Source: Aplectana chamaeleonis | Lineage: Eukaryota; Nematoda; Chromadorea; Rhabditida; Cosmocercidae | NCBI GenBank assembly: GCA_029168955.1 | Contig: JAPDOI010000064.1 | Coordinates: 310,001 to 374,000, forward strand | Length of the DNA: 64,000 nucleotides | Direction of reading: 5' to 3' | Shown: one piece after another, positions 1 to 9,434 of the stretch | Position numbering within the stretch: position 1 is the stretch's first letter | How the letters are laid out: each line of letters opens with the position of its first letter | Translations under genes and position numbers: made by a program | The notes under the pieces: model-generated | Seen by the model: the letters and a program-made list of their open reading frames with translations, nothing else | Database searches by the model: none | Told to the model about the DNA's origin: nothing

Positions 1-714
1 TTCACTGGAATTTTACCAAGAACCTTTGATAGACTTCCACCTCCAGAGGCAATTAGGCTACGAGACAAAAAGTGGTAATTTTAAAATTTGGTTCAAAACA
101 TTCCGATACAAATTATGGCTGCAGAGTCACACATCTTTACAAAAAAAAGGTACAAAAAAAAGGCCATGAAGTGCTTCAAGAATGATAATTCAAGAAAATT
201 CTAAATGCGAAAGAAAATAAGAGTAAGAAGTTGTTCATTTTTGATATCGGAGATTTGGAGGAAACCTCCATATTTTTTAGATTACTTAACAACCTTTACC
301 TCTCAAACCGCTTTCTGTGTACACCGCAACAAGCTTCTTTATGGTGAGGATGGCTCATAACTCCGTTCAAAGTAAAGCTTCACAAATATAGAGGTCAGAC
401 TCGATTTCTGCGTCAAAAAGCTGTTTTGCAAATGTATGTTTCCCTTGGAATGACCACCTTTTCCAAGTATCCTCTTGCATGACTGAACTTTAGACTTCGA
501 GCCGCAATTTCTTTCACTACCCTGGGTCCTCCTTCGCATTCATTCACCTGCGTTTGGTAATGCGACGATTCTCTGTATTTCCGTATTCAGAAGTTGACTG
601 AAACGTGGCAAAGGTTCGGTAATTTTGCCGCTTAAAGTTCCAATTTTGTATATCCCATGGTTGTATACTGAATTTTTTTCTGACTGTTCAACAGCGTTGT
701 TTTGAAATCCAACC
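1..714. other. No gene seen
   Basis: I see no recognisable gene here. The short open frames look random. A 16-base motif (ATAACTCCGTTCAAAG, 357-372) recurs with one change at 62406-62421, so part of this stretch is dispersed repeat. Confidence 0.5.
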
Positions 715-718
715 TTAA

Positions 719-1166
719 AGGCAGTGTTCTCGATGATCATCCTCGTTGACTTTCCACAGTAAAATGATAGGGGAGAAGGATCCTAGGCTCCCAATGTCGA
801 AAGAGCGGTCGAAAACGAGCCAGGAGTGGCAAAATAACGGCAGCAAACAAGCGTTTTGGTGTCCCAGACACGCCCCGTGCCCCAGATCGGCCCCCTCGGA
901 ATGAACAAATGAAGACTCAGATTACAGGAATGATCATGTGAAGGAAGTGCTGATAAGCGAGCTGATCGCTTCATTGCACTGATAGGTATCGTCCTTGTAG
1001 CGGTCAAGTCCTCCACGCTCAAAAATCAACGCAAACAAGGGAGGGCCTATTTTGGCTCAAAAACGCGTCTTTCGTGTCCTTTTTAGGCTTGCCTTGCTAG
1101 ATATGGCACCCGGCCTTCCGTAAACCGTGGAGATATCGGAAAAAAAATTTATCGTGAACACTGCCT
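719..1166. mobile_element. TTAA-flanked MITE, AGGCAGTG ends
   Basis: A 448-bp non-autonomous element bounded by TTAA at 715-718 and 1167-1170. The left end reads AGGCAGTGTTCTCGATGA and the right end is the complement of AGGCAGTGTTCACGATAAA, so the ends are inverted repeats. TTAA duplication is typical of piggyBac-type transposition; that assignment is inference because no transposase is present. The interior is unlike the other AGGCAG elements in the window and holds no supported gene. Confidence 0.75.
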
Positions 1167-1261
1167 TTAATCCTCCTTCGATATGGAACACCTCATCACT
1201 GAAGTTCTGTGGCGTTTCCACATCGAATGAGGTTGGGGCTATGTGCGCGCTTACTACTCAT

Positions 1262-1334
1262 TATCGGTTACGAATTACGAATTACGATTAACGAATTAAT
1301 AGGAATTTGAAAGTTACGATTTACGATTTACGAA
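1262..1334. repeat. TTACGAA simple repeat
   Basis: Degenerate iterations of TTACGAATTACGA and TTACGATTTACGA. The same motif family recurs near the other end of the window at 63272-63380. No coding content. Confidence 0.7.
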
Positions 1335-1721
1335 ATTATAAAATGCAGTTATGCACAGCCCTGGACCACACTGGTAAACTTCGGCACGCTAAAAAAGTAG
1401 GGTTAAAAGGTTGGAAGGGGTTGAAGATAAGGATCCGCCACCAGTTCTCACCACTCATCTATCACTTTTTCATGGAATCTTGATGCGACCGTCAAACAAC
1501 ATAAAAACAGCTACGGCACAAACTCCACATGCAGAAAAACTTCAGAAACGATTTTGGCCCGAAATTAGAATTCATTTTACAGTGTGTTCAGACTGAATTT
1601 TCTTTAAAAATGAAGGTTTTTCATGGGCCCTTTCGACAGTTTCTTTCACTAGCGAGTCCAACCTATACAAAGACATGAAAAAAAAATGAAATACAGTTTT
1701 CTGCGCGTACTATGCTATTGA

Positions 1722-1745
1722 AGGCAGTGTTCACGATGAAACTGT
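1722..1745 (+). mobile_element. Orphan end of a TTAA MITE
   Basis: AGGCAGTGTTCACGATGAA follows TTGA (a decayed TTAA) at 1718-1721. This matches the terminus of the 719-1166 and 61589-62034 elements. No matching inverted end was found before the next element starts at 2216, so the element is truncated or its far end has decayed. The open frame at 1783-2154 lies inside it and is not recognised as a gene. Confidence 0.55.
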
Positions 1746-1996
1746 TTTTTCTGTTTTATCAGTCTATCTTGAAAACGGTTACATGGTGATTCCAATGACG
1801 TCTCCGGAATCGTACAGGGCCTTCTGGGAACGGAGTTATGTCCCCTCAAAAATTGAGGTGGGGAAGCATGGTGGACGAGTTCATTTACTCAAGTTCGCGG
1901 TTTTGGTAAGATCTGACCCAACTCACCATTTTGGTCTGAAAATTTTGGATAACTCTCCTCAACGGAGGGTACATTATACAGATCCAAGAACAACAT

Positions 1997-2155
1997 CTGG
2001 TTTCCGTTTTCGATTTAGTCTGACGCATGGACCAGACGGCTGGTCGTGCGGGGTTAGCGGTCTCAATGGAAAATGGGGTTTCGATTGGCGCGGGGTGATC
2101 TACCGTCGCAGCCCCGTCCAATCATTAGACTCAAACTATTATGGGGAACTCTAAT
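1997..2155 (+). repeat. Dispersed 160-bp segment, copy 1
   Basis: Roughly 80 percent similar by eye to 17603-17761. Both copies end in ACTCTA(A)TG. The shared reading frame is open in both, but the differences fall at all three codon positions, so this looks like drifting repeat DNA and not a conserved protein. Confidence 0.65.
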
Positions 2156-2215
2156 GAAGAGTTCAAGTAAACACCCAAAAGTCCGCGTGTCCACACTGCG
2201 CACTCCCGCCATTAA

Positions 2216-2592
2216 GGGCAGTGTTCACGATAAATCTCTTTCTCGAGGTCTCGGTGTGAAACACTAAGTTGGCAGGTGATTTAGAGGATAGGGTCGAAGA
2301 AAGCAACGAAAACTGGCCAGAAATAAATACAAACGGCTTTGAAAGCTCTCCCGGTGCGCCTACCTATCCCGGTCCGCCCCCCAATCGGACGAGCTTGTGG
2401 CGCCGCACACGTTTCGATGGCTAATTGCCAAGCAACTCTGCCGCAGTTACCATTATAGATTCGCGCAGATTTCGCGATTAGCGCGCGCTTGCCGAAATCA
2501 GCAGGGCCCATGATTCTCGTTCACTCCCTGAATCTAGAAACCGCTATTTTGACATATTCCGGTTTTTCGTCTCTCTTAGAGAAAAAAAACAA
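2216..2592 (-). mobile_element. TTAA MITE, truncated copy
   Basis: The element starts after TTAA at 2212-2215 with GGGCAGTGTTCACGATAAA and runs in reverse orientation to the complete copy at 61589-62034. Similarity is highest in the core (2300-2511 against 61725-61935, about 96 percent by eye), lower towards the intact end, and lost near 2592. An open frame across the core (2281-2511) is shared with the other copy, but nearly all differences would change amino acids, so it is not treated as a gene. Confidence 0.75.
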
Positions 2593-3211
2593 GATTTTTT
2601 CACTGTATCTCGAAGACCCGTTTCAAGATGAACTTGTATTACTTGTGGGCAGACTCAAGTTACCTTGATGTTCTGTGATTCGGTTTTTTTATGAGGAAAA
2701 TTTCGTTTTAATACCCACTGAACTGAATGGCCGTGAAGCGCGCGGTCCGCTGCGCAGAGAAACCGTGGGGCGCCCGGTCTCTAAGGAGTTGATTGACGAA
2801 TATTGGTCGATTGAATGCTATTGTCCTTGAGGGGGGGAAGAATGGACAAGGGCTTTTTATCACAAGATCTCCTGGTCAATCACGACGCGATTTCACCGAA
2901 TAGTCTAGCATATCAGCTGCAATCAGAATTGCTTACGGCTATACAACGTTGAAAGCACGCCATCCCGTCCCATCTGACAAGTTATGCAGCAGACAACACG
3001 AGCAGACCTGCCGTTCTGAGCGATTGGGAGCAGATTGAAGGGGCGTCCACAAAAAGCTGGGTTGAAGCATGACGAACAGAGTTTTTACCTTGGTTCTGTG
3101 CGAAGACAATTCCGAAGACTTTTATGTAGCTCCTCTAACCTTCTAATGTTTCTTACCATAAACGAACCGACACAGAGGGTGTAGCATTGATATTTTAGCG
3201 ACAACGTCCGC
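2593..3211. other. No gene seen
   Basis: No recognisable gene, repeat or structured element was found in this stretch. Confidence 0.4.
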
Positions 3212-3213
3212 TA

Positions 3214-3408
3214 CTGCCGTTCTCTGAGCCTAATTCGGGTCCGCGATTGCGGACTGCGGGTGTGGCATCATGCGACACGAGAGAATCGTGCTGGGAGAAA
3301 GGTGAATCGTGCCGAGACCAAGTGGTCCCAGCACGATTCTGACGTGTCGCATGATGCAATAGCCGTAGTCCGCAAATGAGGACTGGAATTTGGCCCAGAG
3401 AACGACAG
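3214..3408. mobile_element. 195-bp foldback MITE (TA target)
   Basis: A near-complete palindrome. The left arm starts CTGCCGTTCTCTG and the right arm ends CAGAGAACGACAG. Inner arms share GCATCATGCGACACG and its complement, closing on a loop near 3300-3325. TA dinucleotides flank both ends (3212-3213, 3409-3410), as expected for a Tc1/mariner-mobilised MITE. The open frames on the minus strand here are palindrome shadows. Confidence 0.75.
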
Positions 3409-3604
3409 TATGTCATCTAATTTTGCGACTGTCATTTTCTGCAATTTCCGTTGCCTGTTCCCTGTTAGTTGATCTATGTGAATCCATGTAAGATTTGCAC
3501 ACAAGGATTGCATTCACGGTTCATTTGTTTAATTTACCCGAAATTCAGAACCACGAAAATTTGAGTATGTCATATAATTTAGTATTGTACAACTATTAGT
3601 GGCT

Positions 3605-3710
3605 CGCTTTTAACCATTTTTCTGAAATTTGATTGTTGCAGTGAATTACGGAGCGCTCGCTTCTAACCATTTTTCTAAAATTTGATTGTTGCAGTGGATT
3701 ACGGAGCTTT
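3605..3710. repeat. 53-bp tandem duplication
   Basis: Two adjacent copies of a 53-bp unit starting at 3605 and 3658, about 90 percent identical by eye. Each contains TTGATTGTTGCAG, which resembles a splice acceptor, but no exon is apparent. Confidence 0.75.
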
Positions 3711-4510
3711 TAATTTCCGGTGAAAACTCGAAAACCGTTCTTATCGTAAATTTTATCTTTGAGGTCAGAATTTCGTGTTCAGCTGGGCTTATTTCAGGGT
3801 AAAGTCCTCTATTATTTACTGACATGCTTCATGATCTAGGAGCAGAAACCGTAAACAACATGAATAATATAGATAGGTTCTATATACGCGGCTGATTCTA
3901 CCATCAAATTGAAGCACGCAGCTCCAAGGCTCGCCCGCTTTCGCCGAATAATGGAAACAACGAAGAAAACAAGTCGACAATACATCCACAACATGGGATC
4001 TATGATCAGCACTGGAGGCCGGAAAACGCCTAGTCTCACTTCCTCGTTTTGATTGGAGAAGCCCATTCTGGGGGAGTTCGAAAACCCAACAAAAGGTTCA
4101 GGGTTCAACTTGATTGGCGCCATAGTTGGCAGTAATGCCAAACTTAGAATAACCTCACACTCATAATCAGGAGTGCACAGGGTAATTCTGGGATTCGCAA
4201 CCAAAAAAAGCACGATTTTTTCCCAGATTGTATTGAAGACGCTGAGGCTTTTTTTAACAAACCTATGAAATATCAAAGCGTTTTCGCCAAATCATATCAT
4301 CATTATCCGAATGGAATTAAGCGCATAATATCATGTCGAGATCGCACTGATTAGCACTTGCAGTTTTGAGTATCTACTGTCTATCCCTTGGTCCGCTAAA
4401 CAACCGTTCCCTCCATTTGATAATCAGTCTATCTGGAAGCTGTCCGATATACATTCCATCAGGCGGAGTCGCTTTCGGATGTCCGGCTGGGTAGTCCGGT
4501 CGGATGATTA
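3711..4510. other. No supported gene; one unrecognised open frame
   Basis: A 146-codon open frame lies on the minus strand at 3836-4276. I do not recognise it. It contains a hydrophobic stretch (residues near 105-118), no motif I can name and no intron signals I trust. A chance frame is the safer reading. Confidence 0.3.
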
Positions 4511-5170
4511 TGATTTATTTATTTATTTATTTTTTTACGACTATTTGAGACAGCCATGATAAAGACATCAAAAGTCAACAATAGAACACACCAAAATCAG
4601 TTAATTGTTTCCTAACAATTCTTGTAGAACCAGAGTCATCTGCAATGTGAGAACAATCAAACGTAGAGCGATGGAAAACTCAAAACTTCAAAAGAATCTT
4701 TTTTGCTATTCGTTTGAAGAAGCAAAATTTTTTGAGGGATGGAGAGATGTCACTCTTCAGAGCTAAATAAGTCGATCCAGCGCGAGCTGTACAAGAGTGC
4801 GCCCTAATGCCTAATTTTGGTTTAGAATACCAAATTTTGAGGGAATTACCTCTAGTTTTTGAAGGAATGAGTTTATGGAAATTTGATGCGCGTATGGAGA
4901 GCTGACCAGATAGTATTTTGAACACCCAACAAGCGTCAGCAAATTTTCTTCTAGATGACAAGGAATGGAGCCCAAAAAGTTTATTCCTTACTGCCGCATT
5001 CGGTACCCGAGAGTGCAGGAAGCCGTTGTATAAGTTTTCTCGTATAAGTATTTTGAACTCGCTCAAGTAACTCCTCATCTTTTCTTGTTATGAGGATTAA
5101 ATACTGATGTACCACTTTCTACAATGGGCATGACAAACGTTTTATAGGCTTGCAAAAAAACAGATCTGCT
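4511..5170 (-). pseudogene. CR1/L2-like LINE 3' end, decayed
   Basis: The minus strand encodes the C-terminal part of a non-LTR reverse transcriptase, split by frameshifts. Near 5150-5100 it reads YKTFVMPIVESGTSVFNPH, the usual thumb segment. About 5070-5030 gives ELLERVQNTYTRKLIQRLP in another frame. 4980-4680 gives LGLHSL..RRKFAD....FKILSG, then TRGNSLK and SPSLKKF, the standard tail order of this LINE group. The element ends in an (AAAT)n tract at 4511-4537, like the 3' microsatellites of CR1-type elements. Its 5' end is missing. The clade assignment is inferred from motif order only. Confidence 0.7.
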
Positions 5171-5227
5171 TAAACTCGATGTATCCGAGATGCGATGATG
5201 AAAAAGACGACATTCGAAATGTTCGAT

Positions 5228-5330
5228 ATCCGGAAAAGTGAAAATCGAAGGATCCGGTCAGCAAACCGGATCATCGGATAAAGAATCGGATAGGGAACGG
5301 ATAATCGATCGGATCGAAATCGGATAAGGA
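5228..5330. repeat. CGGAT-rich degenerate repeat
   Basis: Clustered copies of CGGAT and ATCGGATA in loose tandem, with no fixed period by eye. Non-coding. Confidence 0.5.
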
Positions 5331-5441
5331 CTTCGGAATTCCGAAAAAAGAAAAAGAGAAGAACTTAGGATGAAAACCGGTTGAATTTCGGATGAAAGAC
5401 GGGAAAATTGGGTAACTGCTGGCCACAATCGGGCTCACTTA

Positions 5442-6117
5442 CTCAGACAGTCGGGGCTTAGTATGTCGGCACAATAGCGTTAGTGCTCCGGGGCAAATAT
5501 GGAGTATTAACGCTCATTGTGAGCAGAAGCTGCTGGTAACGGCAGCATATCCTGCCAACGTATGCTGGCGTTCTAACGTTCGTTATCTACAGCCTGTTCT
5601 GCGAACGGAGAAAGAATTTGGATTGCAACCCTCTTTACCGGTGTTGGGTATGATCCTTGTCGCGGCAAGCGGCCAGAAGGCCTACCTCGCCTGCAACAAG
5701 CACATCATCTTCGCCACGGTCCACAGCGAGGAATCGTCCATCGCGATTGGCTATGGGGATGATCCCCTCAGCGTTCAAAATTAACATCCGAAAAGTGGAA
5801 CCATGTCACCTCCTGGCCTCAAACGGCCAACTGCCCCCTCGGCGAGACTGTCCGCCTTATATAACCGCCGCCATCGTACAAGAGGATGCTGCGATGTTTA
5901 TTCGTATCAGACAAATTAAGGGAGGAAAGTGCCAGCGGACACTAGGAGAGAGGGGCTGGCAATAGCACTCGTGCCACGATAAACAAAGCGTTAGTACTCC
6001 AGCACAAGCCGCAGGAGCTCCGGCTGTTACCAATGGCTACAGCACGGGTGCTGCTGACCACTTTGTGCCGGAGTACTTACGCTATTGTGCTGAAGTATTG
6101 AGCCCCGACTGTCTGAG
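5442..6117. mobile_element. Inverted-repeat element with an exon-like insert
   Basis: Arms of about 60 bp at 5442-5502 and 6057-6117 are inverted copies (CTCAGACAGTCGGGGCT at the ends, GCACAATAGCG inside). The interior at 5640-5780 is unusually GC-rich and has an open plus-strand frame with C/G-biased third positions (MILVAASGQKAYL onward) running to a stop near 5782. This resembles a captured exon and not transposon sequence. I do not recognise the protein. A second, overlapping frame (5657-5965) is longer but lacks that codon bias. Confidence 0.55.
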
Positions 6118-6339
6118 CAACCATCGCGGCCCATAGCTAGTATTTGACCCACTTCCCATTGCTCTTCGTTTGAAATAAAAAATCTCCGCCTACGTGCAAG
6201 ACGTAAATGACGATAGCCGAGGACCAGATTCGAAGAGATTTAGGCCATCGGATGGAATGTATAAAAGACAAGGAGCTGTCGGCCATACCGAGAATGTCGC
6301 GGCCGGCTGACGTTGTGGTAGAGCGTCCCCGTTCTTTAA

Positions 6340-6801
6340 AGGCAGCATACACGCTCGTAAACATGGTTGGAATAACAATGTGAATCGAACCGTATGACTT
6401 ACAAGATAATACCTACGCATTTTGAGGTGTCAAAAACGACCCACAATGCCGCTACATGAGTTAGAAGTTGGCCCCGCCCTGTATTTTCACACCCCCTGTA
6501 TTTGCCCTCTTCCTCCAACGCAAGGTTGCTGGGTCATCTTCGCCGTCAGTGACATGTGTGGTTCACTTTTTAGGCAATCTACCAACAGTACCGACCGTGA
6601 ATATGACCCAGCAACCTTGCGTTGCAGGAAAAGGGCGAATACGGGGGACGTGAAAATACAGGGCGGGGCCAACTTCGAAATCATGTAGCGGCATTGTGGG
6701 TCATTTCTGACACTTCAAAAATGCGTAGGCGTTGTAATCTGGGCCACACCATTCTATTTCCGTAGTTATCTCCATCACGTTTACGAGCATGTATGCTGCC
6801 T
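6340..6801. mobile_element. TTAA foldback MITE, AGGCAGCATACACGC family
   Basis: A 462-bp element with TTAA at 6336-6339 and a decayed TCAA at 6802-6805. The ends read AGGCAGCATACACGCTCG and its near complement. About 170 bp inside each end are also complementary (CCCGCCCTGTATTTTCAC and CAACGCAAGGTTGCTGGGTC on both arms), so almost the whole element can fold back. Mirrored open frames on both strands (6422-6688, 6487-6684) result from the palindrome. A second copy lies at 61115-61584. Confidence 0.8.
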
Positions 6802-6914
6802 TCAATCCCAATCCATCATAGGATGAACGATAAATGGCAGAAATCTTTCGAGCGAGCCATTGTCTGTCGTGGGCGTTCAATGATTGAGGTCTGGGCAAAA
6901 GCCTCAAACGCTTA

Positions 6915-7375
6915 CGGAGCGTCCATACGTCGCGAGAGCGTGCGATTACGCAAAATCGATGTTTATCAAGAGAACCAAGAGAACACGTTTTGCTTGCCGC
7001 TTGAGCGCGCTTTCTCTCGCGCGCCCCCGCGCGCTCATACCCGCTCGCTCTCCGGCGCTCACGCCAGCTCAAAGAAGGAAGCAGCAAGTTTCGAGCTTGC
7101 TCCGCAATCTCTAAGGTAGGGGCATTAAACCTGTTGCAAAACAATTGCCCTTGTACCCCACAACGCCACCACAGAATACGCAAACCTTAGGAAATGATCA
7201 GTCGTTGCGCCGATTCGAGCGATTGATCACCCGGTCAAAGATTGTCAATCGAGTCAAAACGAGCTGGGGGTGTTTGCCAGTGCCTAATCGCAGGCGCAGG
7301 CAACTCCAACATTGAGCAGCGTCGAGAGGCGCACAAAAGCGGGGACGCGCGCTCCCGCCACGTATGGTCGCTGCC
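6915..7375. mobile_element. MITE, GCGTCCATACG family, copy 1
   Basis: The ends GGAGCGTCCATACGTCGCG (from 6916) and CGCCACGTATGG..CGCTGCC are inverted repeats. The flanks TTAC and TTAG look like decayed TTAA. The interior matches 8090-8452, including CGTGCGATTACGCAAAATCG and a run of GCGCTC-rich DNA. The open frames at 6793-7119 and 7198-7434 fall inside or across it and are not genes. Confidence 0.65.
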
Positions 7376-7678
7376 TTAGCGGAGAAGGTACAGCGCGTCT
7401 CACTGCTGCTAATATAGCTGCGGACACCCCGCACGCGTGCGTCGCATCAAACATGTCTATTGATTGAAAAAAAAACAGCCAGCGCCCACGTGATGGGTGT
7501 CGATAGATTCACTTGTTTCACAATCCCGTGAATTCCTCAGCCCCCACCCCCTCCCATTAGGAGATAATGATCACGATCCGGGAGGATAGGAAAGCTCTGT
7601 TTAATACCCTTGTTTGTTTCTTGTTTAAAGCAGAAAATAACTTATGGTCGCTCATGTACGGAGGGCGCTACATTAATT
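7376..7678. other. No gene seen
   Basis: Short unassigned spacer between repeats, with homopolymer A (7468-7476) and C runs. Nothing codes here that I can support. Confidence 0.4.
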
Positions 7679-7975
7679 GGGAGGATCACTTTTAATGCCC
7701 TGAGGGCATACATATGCAGTTTTGGGCTCGCAAACTACATTTAGAATATGACTGTCCGCATCTGAAAAAGTGGCCGAAGTTTCGTGGACGCTGCTCCAAA
7801 TGGAAGAGCCGTACACTAGGTGAGCGGAGTCTGTTTTAATGACGTGAGGTCACGTAGGTACTGTTTCGGGCACGCAAACAACCCTTAGGATATGACTTTC
7901 CGCATTGGAAAACGTGCCCGAAAATTTCTTAAACGCCGCTTGAAGCCGGAGTTCGGCACTAGATAGGTTCTAGAA
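7679..7975. repeat. Diverged 150-bp tandem duplication
   Basis: Two units (about 7679-7819 and 7821-7975) share the same order of landmarks: TTTTAATG, a palindromic CCTGAGGGC or CGTGAGGTCACG box, a TTTGGGCTCGC/TTTCGGGCACGC box, ATATGACT, TCCGCAT and a closing CACTAG. They are substantially diverged. Confidence 0.6.
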
Positions 7976-8016
7976 AAAATGTCAAAGTACAGGATTAGAA
8001 TGTAATTTGCCCTCTA

Positions 8017-8077
8017 TGCTCAAGCAACTCGCAGGGAGGAGCTTGGCAGTCCGGCAGGTGCGTTGCGGCGCGTTTAA
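8017..8077 (+). repeat. RepA fragment, left of nested insertions
   Basis: CAACTCGCAGGGAGGAGCTT and following bases match the complement of 30005-30065. The similarity stops at TTAA (8074-8077), where a MITE is inserted, and resumes at 16729. Confidence 0.75.
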
Positions 8078-8448
8078 GGCAGCGTCCATACGTTGCGAAA
8101 GCGTGCGATTACGCAAAATCGTTGATCGTCATCAACACACGATTTGCCAGCCGCTGACATGATCTTACGCTCATTATCGCGCGCTCACGCCCGCTCTCGC
8201 TGGCTGCCCCTCGCTCAAGCTCACTCCGGAGAAGAATCAGCAGGTCTCAATCTTATTACTCTATCCCTAATCGGGTGTCAGAAACCGTGGTACATGAGCA
8301 GCCGAGGATTCGGATTGATTGATCACCAGGTCAACCGTCGTCGATCGAATCAACACGTGGCAGGAGGTGTTTCGTTGTCTCTCTCTGTGCACCGGCCAGC
8401 TATCGGCGCTAGGGAGCGTTGAGGAGCGCGGTACAGAGAGAGCACGCG

Positions 8449-8452
8449 TTGT
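8449..8452. repeat. TTGT target duplication of the LTR element
   Basis: TTGT precedes the 5' LTR here and follows the 3' LTR at 16703-16706. A 4-bp duplication fits Ty3/gypsy integration. Confidence 0.85.
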
Positions 8453-8918
8453 AGTAGGAAATAAGCACCACAAGTTCGAAATCCAAATAAAAGTGTAAGA
8501 AAAACTAGCGGCGGAGAGCTCATGTAGTCAAGAAGAATACGAATTTGAATTCCCGCCGCTAGTTAAGGCCGCCTGTCGAAGGGCGCGAACGGCGACCCTT
8601 GAAAGTGACCTGGGGGGAAGGGGAAGGTGAAAAAGACAGATCTGGGTTCGCCTCGTCAACGAGTGGTGGTCTGGTATTCACCATCCGTTTCCTGATATTC
8701 ATTTTTTTTCAGGTTCTTCTTTTCTTCTGGGGTTTAGCCTCGTCGCGATTCAGTTTCTTCAAATTTTTTTTTCCGAACTCGATCCTTAAAAATTGATTGC
8801 TCATATTGTTATTAATAAATTTCTTAATCACTAATCTGTATTGTGCACACAAGAGGGAGCATAAACTCTTCACTTTAGTTCTCCTTAGCGGGTGGGACTA
8901 ACTTCTAACTTATCTACT
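8453..8918 (+). repeat. 5' LTR
   Basis: A 466-bp repeat matching 16239-16702. It starts AGTAG and ends CTACT, a 5-bp terminal inverted repeat in place of TG..CA. I count three substitutions and two homopolymer length differences between the LTRs. It contains a perfect 12-bp hairpin stem (AACTAGCGGCGG at 8503-8514 with its complement at 8553-8564). AATAAA at 8812-8817 is a possible polyadenylation signal. Confidence 0.92.
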
Positions 8919-8936
8919 TGGGGGCCAAGCCAACCT
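8919..8936 (+). promoter_or_regulatory. Primer-binding site candidate
   Basis: TGGGGGCCAAGCCAACC follows the 5' LTR directly. TGG at this spot pairs with the CCA end of a tRNA primer. I cannot name the tRNA from sequence alone. Confidence 0.6.
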
Positions 8937-9030
8937 CGAGTTTGCACAATACAAGTGATTGTTGGAAGGTTTTTTTTTTCGGTATAGAGATCGACTGTTT
9001 TGGGAAATTTTGAAGATAAGCGGTAGACTG

Positions 9031-9340
9031 CCTCAGTGGTAGCACCAGAAAAAAAAAGAGAAAGTCGATCAGATTGTGGCGAGCCCGACTCGGAGAAAGT
9101 GATAAAGGCACCAGAGTGACCTCGTCGATCTAGGTGATCGATTTTTGGTGGACCAAATTTTTTTTCTCGAAGTGGTCTTACGGACGAAACGAAAACGGCC
9201 TCAGTGGCTCAAAAAAGCCTTGGTGGCGAAGTGTACTGTGATAGAAGTGCCTAAGTGGCTAAGGGAACAGTCTCAGTGACAAAACAAAACCTCAGTGGTT
9301 TAAAAAAAATTGTGATCAGTATTGACTTAGCCTTTGTGGC
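9031..9340 (+). repeat. CCTCAGTGGC decamer array in the leader
   Basis: Seven degenerate copies of CCTCAGTGGC, all on the sense strand: 9031, 9199, 9218, 9250, 9271, 9290 and 9331, with variants such as CCTTGGTGGC, CCTAAGTGGC and TCTCAGTGAC. Spacing is irregular (19 to 168 bp), so this is not a simple tandem repeat. The position between primer-binding site and Gag start would suit an RNA packaging or translation element; that role is speculation. Confidence 0.6.
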
Positions 9341-9434
9341 CTTTTCATAGCCTTATTGATTTCAACGACTTTGTGTTTCGACAAACGTTTGAGTCTTTGC
9401 ATAGTGTGGTGCAAGGCAAGTTGAATAAAAGTCA

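Noticed and set aside
1783..2154. 123-codon frame whose end is shared with 17603-17761
   Set aside because: Differences fall at all codon positions, and the other copy has no open frame extending outward. Treated as repeat DNA.
2281..2511. Open frame shared with 61725-61934, six changes in 64 residues, possible conserved small protein
   Set aside because: Both lie in the same MITE family, and nearly all base differences change an amino acid, so there is no sign of coding constraint.
6422..6688. Overlapping plus and minus frames with similar peptides
   Set aside because: Mirror images caused by the palindromic MITE 6340-6801.
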